A stretch of 64,000 nucleotides of DNA from positions 50,432 to 114,431 of the forward strand of contig CAXBAF010000011.1 of NCBI GenBank assembly GCA_963973795.1. Direction: 5' to 3'. This DNA comes from UBA1926 sp002337215 (GTDB lineage Bacteria; Planctomycetota; Phycisphaerae; Phycisphaerales; UBA1924). Below the pieces are notes generated by a model. The model ran no database searches, was not told the DNA's origin, and saw only the letters and a program-made list of their open reading frames with translations. Below are positions 1-8,233 of the stretch, in pieces. Both the position numbers and the translations under genes were made by a program. How positions within the stretch are numbered: the first letter of the stretch is position 1; each line of letters starts with the position of its first letter.

Positions 1-1818
1 ATCGGGTTCGTCTACCGCGTCTCGGGGCGGGGCGCGATGCTCGATCGCGCCTTCACTGTGCTCGCCGCGGGTGTCATGCGGATTGGCGACCCGGATTCGC
101 CGGGGCGGACTACGGGTGCTGACGATGTGTGGCGGGCGGCGTGGTCAACCGGCACGCTCGTCAGGCTCCGACGCGAGGCCAACCTGCCCGGTTCGCTCGC
201 GCGGCGGATCGACGGCACCATCGCGCCGGTCTTCGCGGGCGGCGCACCAAACGCTCAGAGTTTCCGGGCCGGGGCGATCGCGATGCTGCGGCGTCTCGCC
301 GACCCGCTCTCCCCCGCCGGGATCGACAGCGCACCCCGTGAAGTCTGGGACGCGTGGGTCGAGTCGGTCGTCGCGGCCTCGCTGGGTGATGAGGACCTCG
401 TCGCTTCGATGCTCATCGCGGCGGCGGACGGCCGTCTCCGGCAGGGCTCGCGCGACTCGGCAGGGGATACCGAAACGCTCGCCGCTGTCATCGGTGCGAT
501 GGACTGGTCGGAAGGGTCGGCCGCGAGGTCCTGGCTCGTGCGCGTGTTCGGCGACCGCTCTCTGGGCGTCGACGAGCTCCACGTGATCACCCTCGCGCTC
601 GCCAACGAGAGCGCCGCCGGGGGGGTGAACCACGCGATGGTGCTGCCCCGCAACGCGGGTGAGTTCGACCGGCGCGCTCTGCGCGAAAGGTTCCGAGAAC
701 TTTGGGGGATCGCCCAGGACGCGGACACGGGCGAGACGCTCGCGATGTTCCTCGCGAGCGCACATGATGAGATCGACGCGGAACCCGCACGCGGCGGGGA
801 AGGCTTCGGCCTGGTTGAGCTCTCCGACGCCGTCCGGCTCGCACGCCTTAACACCGCAGCGGCGATGATCTGGCGGGCCGAGTTCGACCCCGCGGCGGAC
901 CTGCTCAAGGCTCTGGATGACCCGATCAATGCGGTCCTCAACTCGGACGGTGTGCCGGACCTGTCCGGGTTGCTCCGCACCGGGGGCGGCACATGGGCGC
1001 AGGAGTATCTTTCAGCGGGCTCGCACATCGACGAGCGGCTCGATCTGCTCTCGATGGCGGGGTCGCGGGCATCGCTCGGGCCGATGGAGGCCGAGGTGAT
1101 CGTCGCCGAGGCATTGCGCGGATCGCCGATCCGCGTACGCGAGGCGGCGTCGGTGATCGTGGAATCGGAAGCGTCCACACCCACGATCGTGAACGCGGTT
1201 CTCGAGGCGCTGCCGCTGATGCCCAAGTCGACGCGGAACGGGGCGCTCGTCGAGCGCATCGCGGGGGTGTCGCTCCCCGGCATTGGTGATCCGACCTGGG
1301 ATGTTGACGCGAGGCGGGCGCTCGTCGAGCGGCTGTTGCAACTGATCGCCGGGCGAGGCGAGTACGCCAGGCTCGACGCGCTGAGCGGATTGCTCGACGA
1401 GGCCTACACGGATCGGCTCAACCCCATGGGCGTGAACCCATCGTCGGCCGCCGAAGCACGGGTCGGTTCGGACGCATCGGCCCGGGAACTCACCGCCCGC
1501 TGGATCGCCGCGGCCGAGCGACGCCCGCCCGCCCCGATCTCCGGGCTGTCGGTCGAATCGATCGTGTCGCGTCGGGCCGCGCGTCTTTCGTCGGCCGACG
1601 GGATCGTGCAGGTCTTCCACGCGCACCAGCTCGCGCTCGCCGAGTCGATGGCGCTCGTGATCGCGGGTGAAGGCTCCGCTCGGGCGGGTGACGTCGGGAC
1701 GATGCTCGCCGACCTGACGCGATCCCGGGGACGGTCGCGCAGCGTGCTTCAACAGATCGAACAAACCGAACAATTTATGCTCAGGCTCTGGATCGCACGT
1801 TTCGAGGAGGGCGTCTGA
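1..1818 (+). CDS. hypothetical protein, 5' end outside window
   Basis: The reading frame is open from the first base, so the true start probably lies upstream; the first internal ATG is at 37. At least 605 residues are encoded. The protein is acidic, Ala- and Arg-rich and probably all-helical, with leucine-rich helices that could be HEAT-like, but I recognise no catalytic motif, signal peptide or clear membrane segment in the visible part. Its stop codon overlaps the next start by one base (TGATG at 1816-1820), so the two genes are almost certainly co-transcribed and translationally coupled. Function unknown. Confidence 0.75.
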   Translation: MGFVYRVSGRGAMLDRAFTVLAAGVMRIGDPDSPGRTTGADDVWRAAWSTGTLVRLRREANLPGSLARRIDGTIAPVFAGGAPNAQSFRAGAIAMLRRLADPLSPAGIDSAPREVWDAWVESVVAASLGDEDLVASMLIAAADGRLRQGSRDSAGDTETLAAVIGAMDWSEGSAARSWLVRVFGDRSLGVDELHVITLALANESAAGGVNHAMVLPRNAGEFDRRALRERFRELWGIAQDADTGETLAMFLASAHDEIDAEPARGGEGFGLVELSDAVRLARLNTAAAMIWRAEFDPAADLLKALDDPINAVLNSDGVPDLSGLLRTGGGTWAQEYLSAGSHIDERLDLLSMAGSRASLGPMEAEVIVAEALRGSPIRVREAASVIVESEASTPTIVNAVLEALPLMPKSTRNGALVERIAGVSLPGIGDPTWDVDARRALVERLLQLIAGRGEYARLDALSGLLDEAYTDRLNPMGVNPSSAAEARVGSDASARELTARWIAAAERRPPAPISGLSVESIVSRRAARLSSADGIVQVFHAHQLALAESMALVIAGEGSARAGDVGTMLADLTRSRGRSRSVLQQIEQTEQFMLRLWIARFEEGV

Positions 1819-2813
1819 TGAACGCACGGAATCAGGCACAGACTCTTCTCTTGCTCATCCTCGCGATGCTCGCGGTTCGCGGTGCATCCGCGCAGACGTC
1901 CCGCCCCGATACCCCCGATGACGGCGGAGACGGCGTCGCCGAGCGAGCGTATACGGATCGGCTCGAGGCCCTCACTCCCGGCGATCCGATCGGCTATCTC
2001 GAACTGGGCGAGGAAGTTCTTGCAACCGCGCGCACCGATACGGATACGCGGCTGGCGCGACGCTTGTTCACGATCGCGTACGAACAGACCCGGCTCGCGG
2101 GCACCGACGCGGGAACCCAGGCGAGCGCGTGCATCGCGCTCGCGGACACGACGCGGTTCGAACGCGACCGGCGATGGCTGTGGTCGATCGTGCGGCTGAT
2201 CGAGCCGCGGTACGCCGAGCCCGATTGGAGCCGAACTGTCGAGCGCGTGGTGAGCGATGAGGCGGCGTTCCGGGCCGCGGAGACGCTGGGCCTGCTCCGC
2301 GCCGGGCGTGGGCTGCGCGCGCGGGAGGCCCTGCGGGACGAGCGGGTCCGGGAGGTCTTCGATTGGTACGCGGGGCTGCTGACGGGTACCGGTCCGGGCG
2401 ATGTGTTGACAGAACTCGACAAGCAGGCGGACCGCTGGCCCTGCCCCGAATGCAAGAACGACCGGGTTGTGCGTACACCCGAGGGGGGGCTGCGCGGGCC
2501 GCGGGTGCGGTGCTTCACCTGCCGGGGAAACCCGGGATGGGAACTCGACGACCGTGGACTGCTCGCGACGCTGCGGTTCGAGTCTCGGGTGCTGAGCGGG
2601 GTGCAGCGATCGTGGGGGGCGCAGCTCGCGGCCGACCTGGCCGAGCCGTTGAGAGACCCGGACCCCGCCGCGGTGGCGGACGCCGTCGGTTTCGATCCGG
2701 ACCTCAACCTCTTCCGCGGTGGGCGGTGGGTGGGGGGCAACTCGGTGGAGATCGAGGACGAGCGAGCGGGCCCGGCGGACAGCACATCCGGAGGCACCCC
2801 GGGAGATGGCTGA
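1818..2813 (+). CDS. exported protein with zinc-ribbon-like CxxC pairs
   Basis: This 331-residue protein begins with a hydrophobic signal-like segment (residues about 8-25, ending GASAQ). The middle is helical and resembles TPR or solenoid proteins without a confident match. Residues 209-235 hold a CPEC...CFTC arrangement (C-x2-C-x19-C-x2-C), a typical zinc-ribbon spacing. The C-terminus is acidic and low-complexity. It is coupled by a one-base overlap to the upstream gene. Zinc ribbons are unusual in exported proteins, so either the leader is a membrane anchor or the Cys pairs form disulfides. The function is not recognisable. Confidence 0.75.
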   Translation: MNARNQAQTLLLLILAMLAVRGASAQTSRPDTPDDGGDGVAERAYTDRLEALTPGDPIGYLELGEEVLATARTDTDTRLARRLFTIAYEQTRLAGTDAGTQASACIALADTTRFERDRRWLWSIVRLIEPRYAEPDWSRTVERVVSDEAAFRAAETLGLLRAGRGLRAREALRDERVREVFDWYAGLLTGTGPGDVLTELDKQADRWPCPECKNDRVVRTPEGGLRGPRVRCFTCRGNPGWELDDRGLLATLRFESRVLSGVQRSWGAQLAADLAEPLRDPDPAAVADAVGFDPDLNLFRGGRWVGGNSVEIEDERAGPADSTSGGTPGDG

Positions 2814-2870
2814 TCGAGCGGTCCTAGCATCGCGTGGACTGTTGAAACCCGAACCACGCGGAGTGTTGCG

Positions 2871-3293
2871 ATGAGCGAGACCACGAGCCAGAACGAGAAC
2901 ACGACCGACGCCCCGGCCCAGACCGAGAGCTTCTTCAAGCCCGAGATCTCGTTCGATGAGTTCGCGAAAGTTGACCTCCGCGTCGCTGTGATCACCGAGG
3001 CGGAGCTTCACCCCAACGCGGACCGCCTGCTCAAGCTGCAACTCGACGACGGCTCTGGCACGCCGCGCCAGATCTGTGCCGGGATCAAGGGTCACTACGA
3101 GCCCGACGCGCTGGTTGGCAAGCGGATCATCATCGTGGCGAACCTCGCGCCGCGGAAGATCCGGGGCGAAGAATCACGCGGGATGCTTCTCGCCGCCAGC
3201 GATGCGCCCAAGGACGGCTCTGGGGGCGATCGGAGCGTCGTCCTGCTCACGCCGATGAGCGATGAGATCCCCGCCGGCTCGATCGCGACCTGA
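2871..3293 (+). CDS. metG: stand-alone tRNA-binding OB-fold protein, MetRS beta-subunit type
   Basis: After a disordered N-terminus (residues 1-24) comes a single EMAP/Trbp111-type OB fold. FAKVDLRV (31-38), HPNADRLLKL (47-56) and NLAPRKIRGEESRGMLLAA (91-109) match the C-terminal tRNA-binding domain of methionyl-tRNA synthetase. Such domains dimerise and bind the outside corner of tRNA. At 140 residues with no catalytic domain it is either the beta subunit of a split MetRS or a free Trbp111/CsaA-like protein; the sequence does not separate these, so the symbol is provisional. A GGAG lies about 9 nt before the ATG, and a -10-like TAGCAT is at 2825-2830. Confidence 0.8.
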   Translation: MSETTSQNENTTDAPAQTESFFKPEISFDEFAKVDLRVAVITEAELHPNADRLLKLQLDDGSGTPRQICAGIKGHYEPDALVGKRIIIVANLAPRKIRGEESRGMLLAASDAPKDGSGGDRSVVLLTPMSDEIPAGSIAT

Positions 3294-3359
3294 TCGACAA
3301 GACTCGGCCACAGAACTCCCGCGCACGCCAGACGTGTCGCACCAGTCGTCATCGCGCCA

Positions 3360-4421
3360 TCAGTCGTCGCGTTCGTCCGGCTTGTCCCGGTTCCGACGCC
3401 TGCGTTGTTCGCTTTCTCCATCTCCGCGTGAGCCGTCAAGCGTCCGTGAGAGCACTCGGCTCAGATGGCCTTCGATCAATCGGTCACGGTCGCGTGCCTG
3501 CTCGTCGAGCCTTTCGCGTGCAGCGGTAAGGTCCTCGAGTTGCCGCCCGATTCGGTCGCGTTCGAGCTGCTGCCGCAGGTCGAATTGCCGCGCGAGCAGC
3601 TGATGGATTTCGCGTTTCCTGCTCGCGACCTCGTCGCTCTCGGGGTCTTCGCCGTGCAGTCTGCGAAGATCACGGGCTGCGGCGACGATCGCCATGCCGG
3701 TCCGGAGTTCGTCGATCCGCACCTCCACGAGTTCCGGTGCCCGCTCGCGCAGGTCGAGAATATCGCGGAATCGGGGCGCGATGCGGGAAAGGAACCGCTG
3801 GGCGGCTTCCGGATCCTTGTCTTCGACGGCTTCCAACCGCTCCGAGAGCGTCGGGATGTGTTCGTCGATGATCTCCCGGATCTGCCCGAGTTGATCGTCG
3901 GTGAGCGGCGGCGGGCGTTCCCGGCCGGGTTCCCGGCCCACGCCATCCGGTCCGTCCCGTCCGTCAGGTCGCAGATTCCTCGATTGTCCGGCGTGTTCTC
4001 TCGCCCGCGAATCCGGCCGATCCCCGAGACCCGGCCTCCGCCCCTCGGGCCCCATCGCCGGGTGGTCGAACCAGCCGCCCCAGTCATCCGTGTCGCCCCC
4101 GGGTCCTCGGAGCGCACGCCCGAGCCATCGGCGTTCCTCGGGCGAAAAGAGCTCGTCGGGTTCCGTGCCGCTCTCGAGCCTTTCGACTGCGGACGCCATG
4201 TGCGCCCGCATCGCGTCGAGTTGCTCGAGGCGCAGCCGGAGCCGGTTCACGAATTCGTCGCGTGGTGCTGTGGCGCGTTCTGTCGATGGTTCGGAGGCCG
4301 GTTCCGACGCGCTCTCATCTTGAGCGAAGACGGTGGCGGATCCAAATCCGAGAACCAGCATCGCTGAGGTGATCGTCAGTGCGCTCGCGAGGCAGTTGTT
4401 GCGTGTTCGTCGGTGTGTCAC
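3360..4421 (-). CDS. exported helical coiled-coil protein linked to an ECF sigma operon
   Basis: The 353-residue product has a signal peptide (residues 1-33, cleavage near FAQ-DE), a linker rich in Pro, Gly, Asp and Arg (about 100-170), and a long charged helical region (about 175-345) likely to form coiled coils. Its start overlaps the stop of the upstream membrane protein as ATGA (4418-4421), so it is the third gene of a sigma, putative anti-sigma, exported-protein operon. That position and architecture resemble periplasmic sensor or chaperone proteins of the Spy/CpxP/ZraP kind, but I see no diagnostic LTxxQ repeats. The role is inferred from context only. Confidence 0.7.
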   Translation of the reverse strand: MTHRRTRNNCLASALTITSAMLVLGFGSATVFAQDESASEPASEPSTERATAPRDEFVNRLRLRLEQLDAMRAHMASAVERLESGTEPDELFSPEERRWLGRALRGPGGDTDDWGGWFDHPAMGPEGRRPGLGDRPDSRAREHAGQSRNLRPDGRDGPDGVGREPGRERPPPLTDDQLGQIREIIDEHIPTLSERLEAVEDKDPEAAQRFLSRIAPRFRDILDLRERAPELVEVRIDELRTGMAIVAAARDLRRLHGEDPESDEVASRKREIHQLLARQFDLRQQLERDRIGRQLEDLTAARERLDEQARDRDRLIEGHLSRVLSRTLDGSRGDGESEQRRRRNRDKPDERDD

Positions 4422-4912
4422 AGCGATTCTCCGTACGCGGCAAGCAGATCGAACAGCAGGGCGTCCGCGGTCTCGCTCGGCAAGGCGAGTTCGTCGTACG
4501 AGCCGTCCGCGTCGCTGTCGGAGGCGAACACCGACTGGGCGTCAGTCAACTCGTCGACAAACAGGAAATCATCAAGGTCCGCTTCGACCGACGCGAGCGT
4601 CATCGTTGCCGCGACTCGGTTCAGCGACGGATCGGTTCCGGGAGCGGGCGTTGTCTCTGTCCGAATCCAGAACACGCCGAACGCGAGCGCGGCTGCAACA
4701 GGCAGCATCCACCACGAGCGTGCGAGCGGCCCCCAGCCGTGCGCGCCGGCACCGATCTTCCCGGCGACCCCGGGCCTGGCCGATGCGATCAGGCGTGCCT
4801 CGAACCCGGTGTCGGGTTCTCCTCGATCCGCCTCGGCGACCCGGTCGACCAACGCGACCGTGTCATCGAACGCGGGATCCGGCGTGTGGGTCTTGTTGAC
4901 GTGCTCAGGCAT
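4418..4912 (-). CDS. single-pass membrane protein, putative anti-sigma factor
   Basis: The ATG at 4912 lies inside the 3' end of the ECF sigma gene (8-base overlap) and the stop overlaps the next gene as ATGA. The 164-residue product has about 70 polar N-terminal residues, one transmembrane helix (about 74-93, with WWMLPVAAALAFGVFW) and an acidic C-terminal domain of about 70 residues. A soluble N-terminus, a single TM and an outer tail encoded directly after a sigma gene is the standard anti-sigma layout. No zinc-binding HxxxCxxC motif is present, so it is not a classical ZAS-type anti-sigma factor. Confidence 0.65.
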   Translation of the reverse strand: MPEHVNKTHTPDPAFDDTVALVDRVAEADRGEPDTGFEARLIASARPGVAGKIGAGAHGWGPLARSWWMLPVAAALAFGVFWIRTETTPAPGTDPSLNRVAATMTLASVEADLDDFLFVDELTDAQSVFASDSDADGSYDELALPSETADALLFDLLAAYGESL

Positions 4913-5576
4913 GGTGTGTTCCCCCGGTCGGCTCGGCGCCGATCCCCGCGGCTTCAATCCGCTCGCGGAGTTTCTTGATCGCACGGTGGTGCCGCGCGAG
5001 GCAGGTTCCGATCGGCTCGCTCAGCAAGTCCGCGATCTGCGCGAACGAAAGGGAGCCGTGGTGACGCAGTTCGATGATCTCGCGATCGCGTTCGTCGAGT
5101 GTCTGGATCGCCTCCCGCATCGCATCGAGTTGGCCGTGTGTCTCTTCGTGGTCGGTGTGGTTGTCTCGCGGGGCAGCACCGATGTCGATCCCGGGCTCGA
5201 TTCGCAGCGTCCCGCGCCGGCGCTGCCGCTTGCGCCCCTCATCGCGGACGCGGTTCATCGCGATCCGGAAAATCCAGGGCTCGAACTTCCCGGATTCGGT
5301 GTACGCCGATTCGGCCCCGCCTCTGAGTTTCTGGGCGAGCGTCACGAAGACCGACTGCGTGATCTCCTCGGCCGCATCCGCGTCGTGCAGCCGACTCTTG
5401 GCGAGGGCGTAGATTCGGCGGCCGTATCGGCTCACAAGGATCTCCCAGGCGCGTTCGTCCCCATCCGCGGCGTCGGCGACAAGCCGGGCCGTCTCTGCGG
5501 GGTCCGGATCACCCGCGCGGACCGCGTCGGGGTCGTGGGCGGGGCGTGCTGACTGCTCGGCGGCCTCATGCCGCAT
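4905..5576 (-). CDS. ECF-type RNA polymerase sigma factor
   Basis: The 223-residue protein shows sigma-70 region 2 (DGDERAWEILVSRYGRRIYALA, DADAAEEITQSVFVTLAQKL, KFEPWIFRIAMNRVRDE) and region 4 (LDERDREIIELRHHGSLSFAQIADLL, then PIGTCLARHHRAIKKLRERI). The usual GTVKSR of region 4.2 is GTCLAR here. I chose the ATG at 5576 because GGGAGGGGC lies about 8 nt upstream; an earlier in-frame ATG near 5661 has no such support. Two coupled genes follow (a putative anti-sigma factor and an exported protein), suggesting an envelope-stress or metal response. It is divergent from a second ECF sigma gene across 191 bp. Confidence 0.85.
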   Translation of the reverse strand: MRHEAAEQSARPAHDPDAVRAGDPDPAETARLVADAADGDERAWEILVSRYGRRIYALAKSRLHDADAAEEITQSVFVTLAQKLRGGAESAYTESGKFEPWIFRIAMNRVRDEGRKRQRRRGTLRIEPGIDIGAAPRDNHTDHEETHGQLDAMREAIQTLDERDREIIELRHHGSLSFAQIADLLSEPIGTCLARHHRAIKKLRERIEAAGIGAEPTGGTHHA

Positions 5577-5767
5577 GGATTGCCCCTCCCGGGCCCCTCC
5601 CCCACGCGGGCGATCCCCGGCGGGTGAGTTCGGGGCGTTTTTCCGGTGCTCTGTCGGCATAACGCCCTTCGAGTGGTCTGATTGCGAGTTCCTCGCACGA
5701 CTTCGGCGGGAATCTGTGTTCCTGCGGACCGATCCCGCGGGGCCCGAATTTCGTACAGTACCCGAGA
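5577..5767. promoter_or_regulatory. divergent control region between two ECF sigma loci
   Basis: This 191-bp gap separates two head-to-head sigma operons and must hold both promoters. Rightward, TACAGT at 5754-5759 sits 8 nt before the ATG at 5768, leaving almost no leader and no SD. Leftward, a GGGAGGGG Shine-Dalgarno precedes the ATG at 5576. I found no convincing paired ECF-type -35/-10 (GGAAC-like) element, so autoregulation cannot be read directly. Confidence 0.35.
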
Positions 5768-6430
5768 ATGGCCGCTGCCGAACGCAATCAGGACGATTCC
5801 CGGACGCGCGCGGCCTCCGCCTTCGCCGAATCTCGCGAGACCGACGAGACGCTCTTCCTGAGGTTCCGTGACAAGGGCGACGAGGGGGCTTTCCGGACGC
5901 TGATCGACCGGTATCACGATGATCTGATGCGGTTTCTGTTCCGGATGATCGGTGATCGTCAGGGCGCCGAGGACGTATTCCAGGAGTCGTTCCTGCAGAT
6001 TCACGTCTCCGGGGCGACCTTTGACGGGTCGCGCAAATTTCGTCCATGGTTCTTCACGATCGCGGCGAACAAAGCCAGGGACCTGTTGCGTAAGAAGAAA
6101 CGCCGACGGATGGCCGAGCTCTCGGCCCCGGTCGGGGGTCGAAATGGCGATGGGGGCGTGTCGTTTGTGGACCTCATCGAGATCGATTCACCAGACCCCG
6201 ATACCCGGTTGACGACCGACGAAAGGGACGCGCAGGTGCAGCGAGCCTTGGACAACATGAGCCCGACCCTCCGCGAGGTGTTGCTGCTGGCGTATTTCCA
6301 GCGGCTCAGCTACGCCCAGATCGCCGACGATCTGAGGATCCCGCTGGGGACGGTGAAATCCCGTCTCCACTCGGCGGTCGCGGTCTTCGGCAGGAACTGG
6401 AAGGCGCTTGTCAAGGAGGGCGAGGCGTGA
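5768..6430 (+). CDS. ECF-type RNA polymerase sigma factor
   Basis: The 220-residue product has canonical region 2 (GDEGAFRTLIDRYHDDLMRFL, GDRQGAEDVFQESFLQIH, RPWFFTIAANKARDLLRKKKRRR) and region 4 (MSPTLREVLLLAYFQRLSYAQIADDL, then IPLGTVKSRLHSAV), i.e. the RpoE-like ECF class. The region 4.2 helix-turn-helix is intact, unlike in the divergent paralogue. Its stop overlaps the next gene as GTGA, tying it to the membrane protein downstream that probably controls it. TACAGT at 5754-5759 suggests a leaderless or near-leaderless transcript. Confidence 0.88.
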   Translation: MAAAERNQDDSRTRAASAFAESRETDETLFLRFRDKGDEGAFRTLIDRYHDDLMRFLFRMIGDRQGAEDVFQESFLQIHVSGATFDGSRKFRPWFFTIAANKARDLLRKKKRRRMAELSAPVGGRNGDGGVSFVDLIEIDSPDPDTRLTTDERDAQVQRALDNMSPTLREVLLLAYFQRLSYAQIADDLRIPLGTVKSRLHSAVAVFGRNWKALVKEGEA

Positions 6431-7647
6431 AGGGTTACTCCGGGAACAAGGGCGATGATGTGCCACCGATCGTGCTTAGTCCCGAAGACGAGGCGGCGCT
6501 CGATGCTCTGGTCGGCGCGGGGTTCGATCCCGAGTCGGTCGATCCCAGTCTGCGTGTGCGTGCCAGACGGGTCGCGGGGCTGCTGGGTCTGTTGGATACG
6601 CCGGTCGCGACCGACGAGTCTGTGCGAGCATCGATGACCGATCGTGTGGTCGGCGCTGTCCGGGCGGCACGGGAGAGCGACGAGTCGCTGAGCCGGGCCG
6701 ATGGCGAGGCGCTCGAAGCGTTCGTGATGGCGGGTTACGACGCGGCGCGCACGCCCTCGGGAGTCCGCCGTGGAGCCCGGGCGCACGGTGCGGCCCATTC
6801 CATGATCACGACGCTGGGTCCAGAGAATGAACGATGGATCGCCGCGGGACGGACCGTGCGCACCGAATCGGTCCTCGAGGCGGTCGCGTCCGCCACGGCG
6901 CCGATCCCGATCGAGCGGCCTGTCCGCCGGCGTTCGTTCCGGATCGCGGATCTGCTGGCGGCAGCGGCGGCGCTGCTGCTCGTCAGCGCGTTCACGATGC
7001 CGGTGATGAACTCGTTCACAGAGGACGGCCGCCGGCGTGTGTGCACCTCGAACCTGCAGGCCGCTGGCCTTGGGATGGGTCTCTACGCGATCGACAACAA
7101 CGACTCGCTCCCGATGGCGACGGCAGGATTTGGTGGCGATTGGCGGCATGTGGGCGAACCCGGCGCGTCGCAGTCGGCAAACCTGTTCACGCTTGTGCGC
7201 ACGCGGCACGTCCAGCCCTGGGAACTCGCCTGCCCCGGCAATGAGGCGGCACCGCAGGGGACGATGGACCGCGATGCCGCGGACTGGTCTTCGCTCGAAG
7301 AGGTCTCGTACAGCTACCGGCTGATGCCCAAGGGACGGGCGCGCACGGATGCGTTCGCGAGCGACGCGGTGCTGCTCGCGGACCGGTCGCCCATGCTGCT
7401 CGCGATGATGGCGGGCCGTCGAATCAGCCCGGAGGCCTCAAGCCCCAATCATGGGGGCGAAGGGCAGCATCTCCTTCGGCTCGACGGGAGCCTGGAGTGG
7501 CGGGGGACGCCGGTGCTCGACAACGGCGACAACATCTGGCTCCCGCGTCAGATCGAGCGGGCGATCCAGGATTATCGGAAAAAGTACGGGTATATCGAGG
7601 GGTCGGAGCTTCCCGAGGGCACCAACGACACGCTCCTGGGCCCGTGA
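6427..7647 (+). CDS. sigma-coupled membrane protein: duplicated N-domain plus internal pseudopilin-like domain
   Basis: The GTG start overlaps the sigma stop (GTGA) with AAGGAGG upstream. Residues 17-82 and 88-155 look like two copies of one helical module (LSPEDEAALDALVGAGFD versus LSRADGEALEAFVMAGYD). Residues 167-230 then read like a planctomycete pseudopilin N-terminus: RRRSFRIADLL, a TM helix (176-195), RRRVCTSNLQAAGLGMGLYA and DNNDSLP. The C-terminal part carries an H-x10-DG signature (NHGGEGQHLLRLDG, 341-354) as in DUF1559/H-X9-DG proteins. Inference: a cytoplasmic anti-sigma module joined to an extracytoplasmic pilin-like sensor, 406 residues in all. No zinc-finger anti-sigma motif is seen. 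Confidence 0.75.
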   Translation: MKGYSGNKGDDVPPIVLSPEDEAALDALVGAGFDPESVDPSLRVRARRVAGLLGLLDTPVATDESVRASMTDRVVGAVRAARESDESLSRADGEALEAFVMAGYDAARTPSGVRRGARAHGAAHSMITTLGPENERWIAAGRTVRTESVLEAVASATAPIPIERPVRRRSFRIADLLAAAAALLLVSAFTMPVMNSFTEDGRRRVCTSNLQAAGLGMGLYAIDNNDSLPMATAGFGGDWRHVGEPGASQSANLFTLVRTRHVQPWELACPGNEAAPQGTMDRDAADWSSLEEVSYSYRLMPKGRARTDAFASDAVLLADRSPMLLAMMAGRRISPEASSPNHGGEGQHLLRLDGSLEWRGTPVLDNGDNIWLPRQIERAIQDYRKKYGYIEGSELPEGTNDTLLGP

Positions 7648-7749
7648 TCTTCGGATCGTCGTGGGATCTCGACGCGTGAATCCGTGGCCGGGTGTTGCGG
7701 TAGTGGGGGGCGCGTGCCTATTGTTGCGGTCCCGCGTGTCCGAGCCGAC

Positions 7750-7755
7750 TAGGCT
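7750..7755 (+). promoter_or_regulatory. putative -10 element for rpmI-rplT
   Basis: TAGGCT at this position is the same hexamer seen ahead of the genes starting at 26959 and 29327. It would give a transcript starting near 7762 with a leader of about 65 nt before rpmI. No strong -35 is seen. Confidence 0.35.
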
Positions 7756-7826
7756 CGATCGCGTGTACGAGTTGGTTCCAATTTTGCGGCCCGGGCGATT
7801 CCGGGGCGCTCTGTGAGGTTTTCGAG

Positions 7827-8123
7827 ATGCCCAAGAACAAGCCGCACAAGGGATTCCTGAAGCGCGTGAAGGTGACCAAGTCTGGAAAGGTCAAGCACCG
7901 CTCGGCGTTCCACAGCCACCTCCGTTCGCACAAGAGCGGGAAGCGTCTGCGTCAGCTGCGCGAGGACAGCATCATCGGGAACTCGGAGATCAAGCGGGCC
8001 GAGAAGCTGCTGTTCCGTCGTCTTCGTGGGCGCACGCAGCCGGCCTCGGCGCGTCGGGTGAGCCCTTCGCCCGAGCAGCGTGCGGCGATGAAGGCCGAAA
8101 AGGCCGCGGCCGCGAGCGAGTAA
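7827..8123 (+). CDS. rpmI: 50S ribosomal protein bL35, C-terminally extended
   Basis: The first 65 residues match bL35: an MPKNKPHKGFLKRVKVTKSGKVKH-like start, then HLRSHKSGKRLRQLR. bL35 is a small basic 23S rRNA-binding protein of the large subunit. This copy is 98 residues against the usual 64-67; the extra C-terminal tail (from about 68) is Arg-, Ala- and Lys-rich. It lies 110 bp upstream of rplT as in most bacteria, but infC, normally the first gene of this operon, is absent and an unrelated sigma-linked gene lies upstream. Confidence 0.93.
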   Translation: MPKNKPHKGFLKRVKVTKSGKVKHRSAFHSHLRSHKSGKRLRQLREDSIIGNSEIKRAEKLLFRRLRGRTQPASARRVSPSPEQRAAMKAEKAAAASE

Positions 8124-8133
8124 GTCACGTCGC

Positions 8134-8149
8134 GCAGGCGGTTGCCTGT
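8134..8149 (+). promoter_or_regulatory. short hairpin between rpmI and rplT
   Basis: GCAGGC and GCCTGT form a 6-bp stem with a GGTT loop, followed a few bases later by TTTTTA. It may be a weak attenuator or processing site modulating rplT relative to rpmI. The stem is short, so confidence is low. Confidence 0.25.
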
Positions 8150-8233
8150 GCTGATTTTTAGAGTTGTGTCCGTCGGGTTTGGAAGCCGTGCCGAGTGAAT
8201 CGGGGCGCTCCGCCGGGCCAGGAGGTTTGAATC

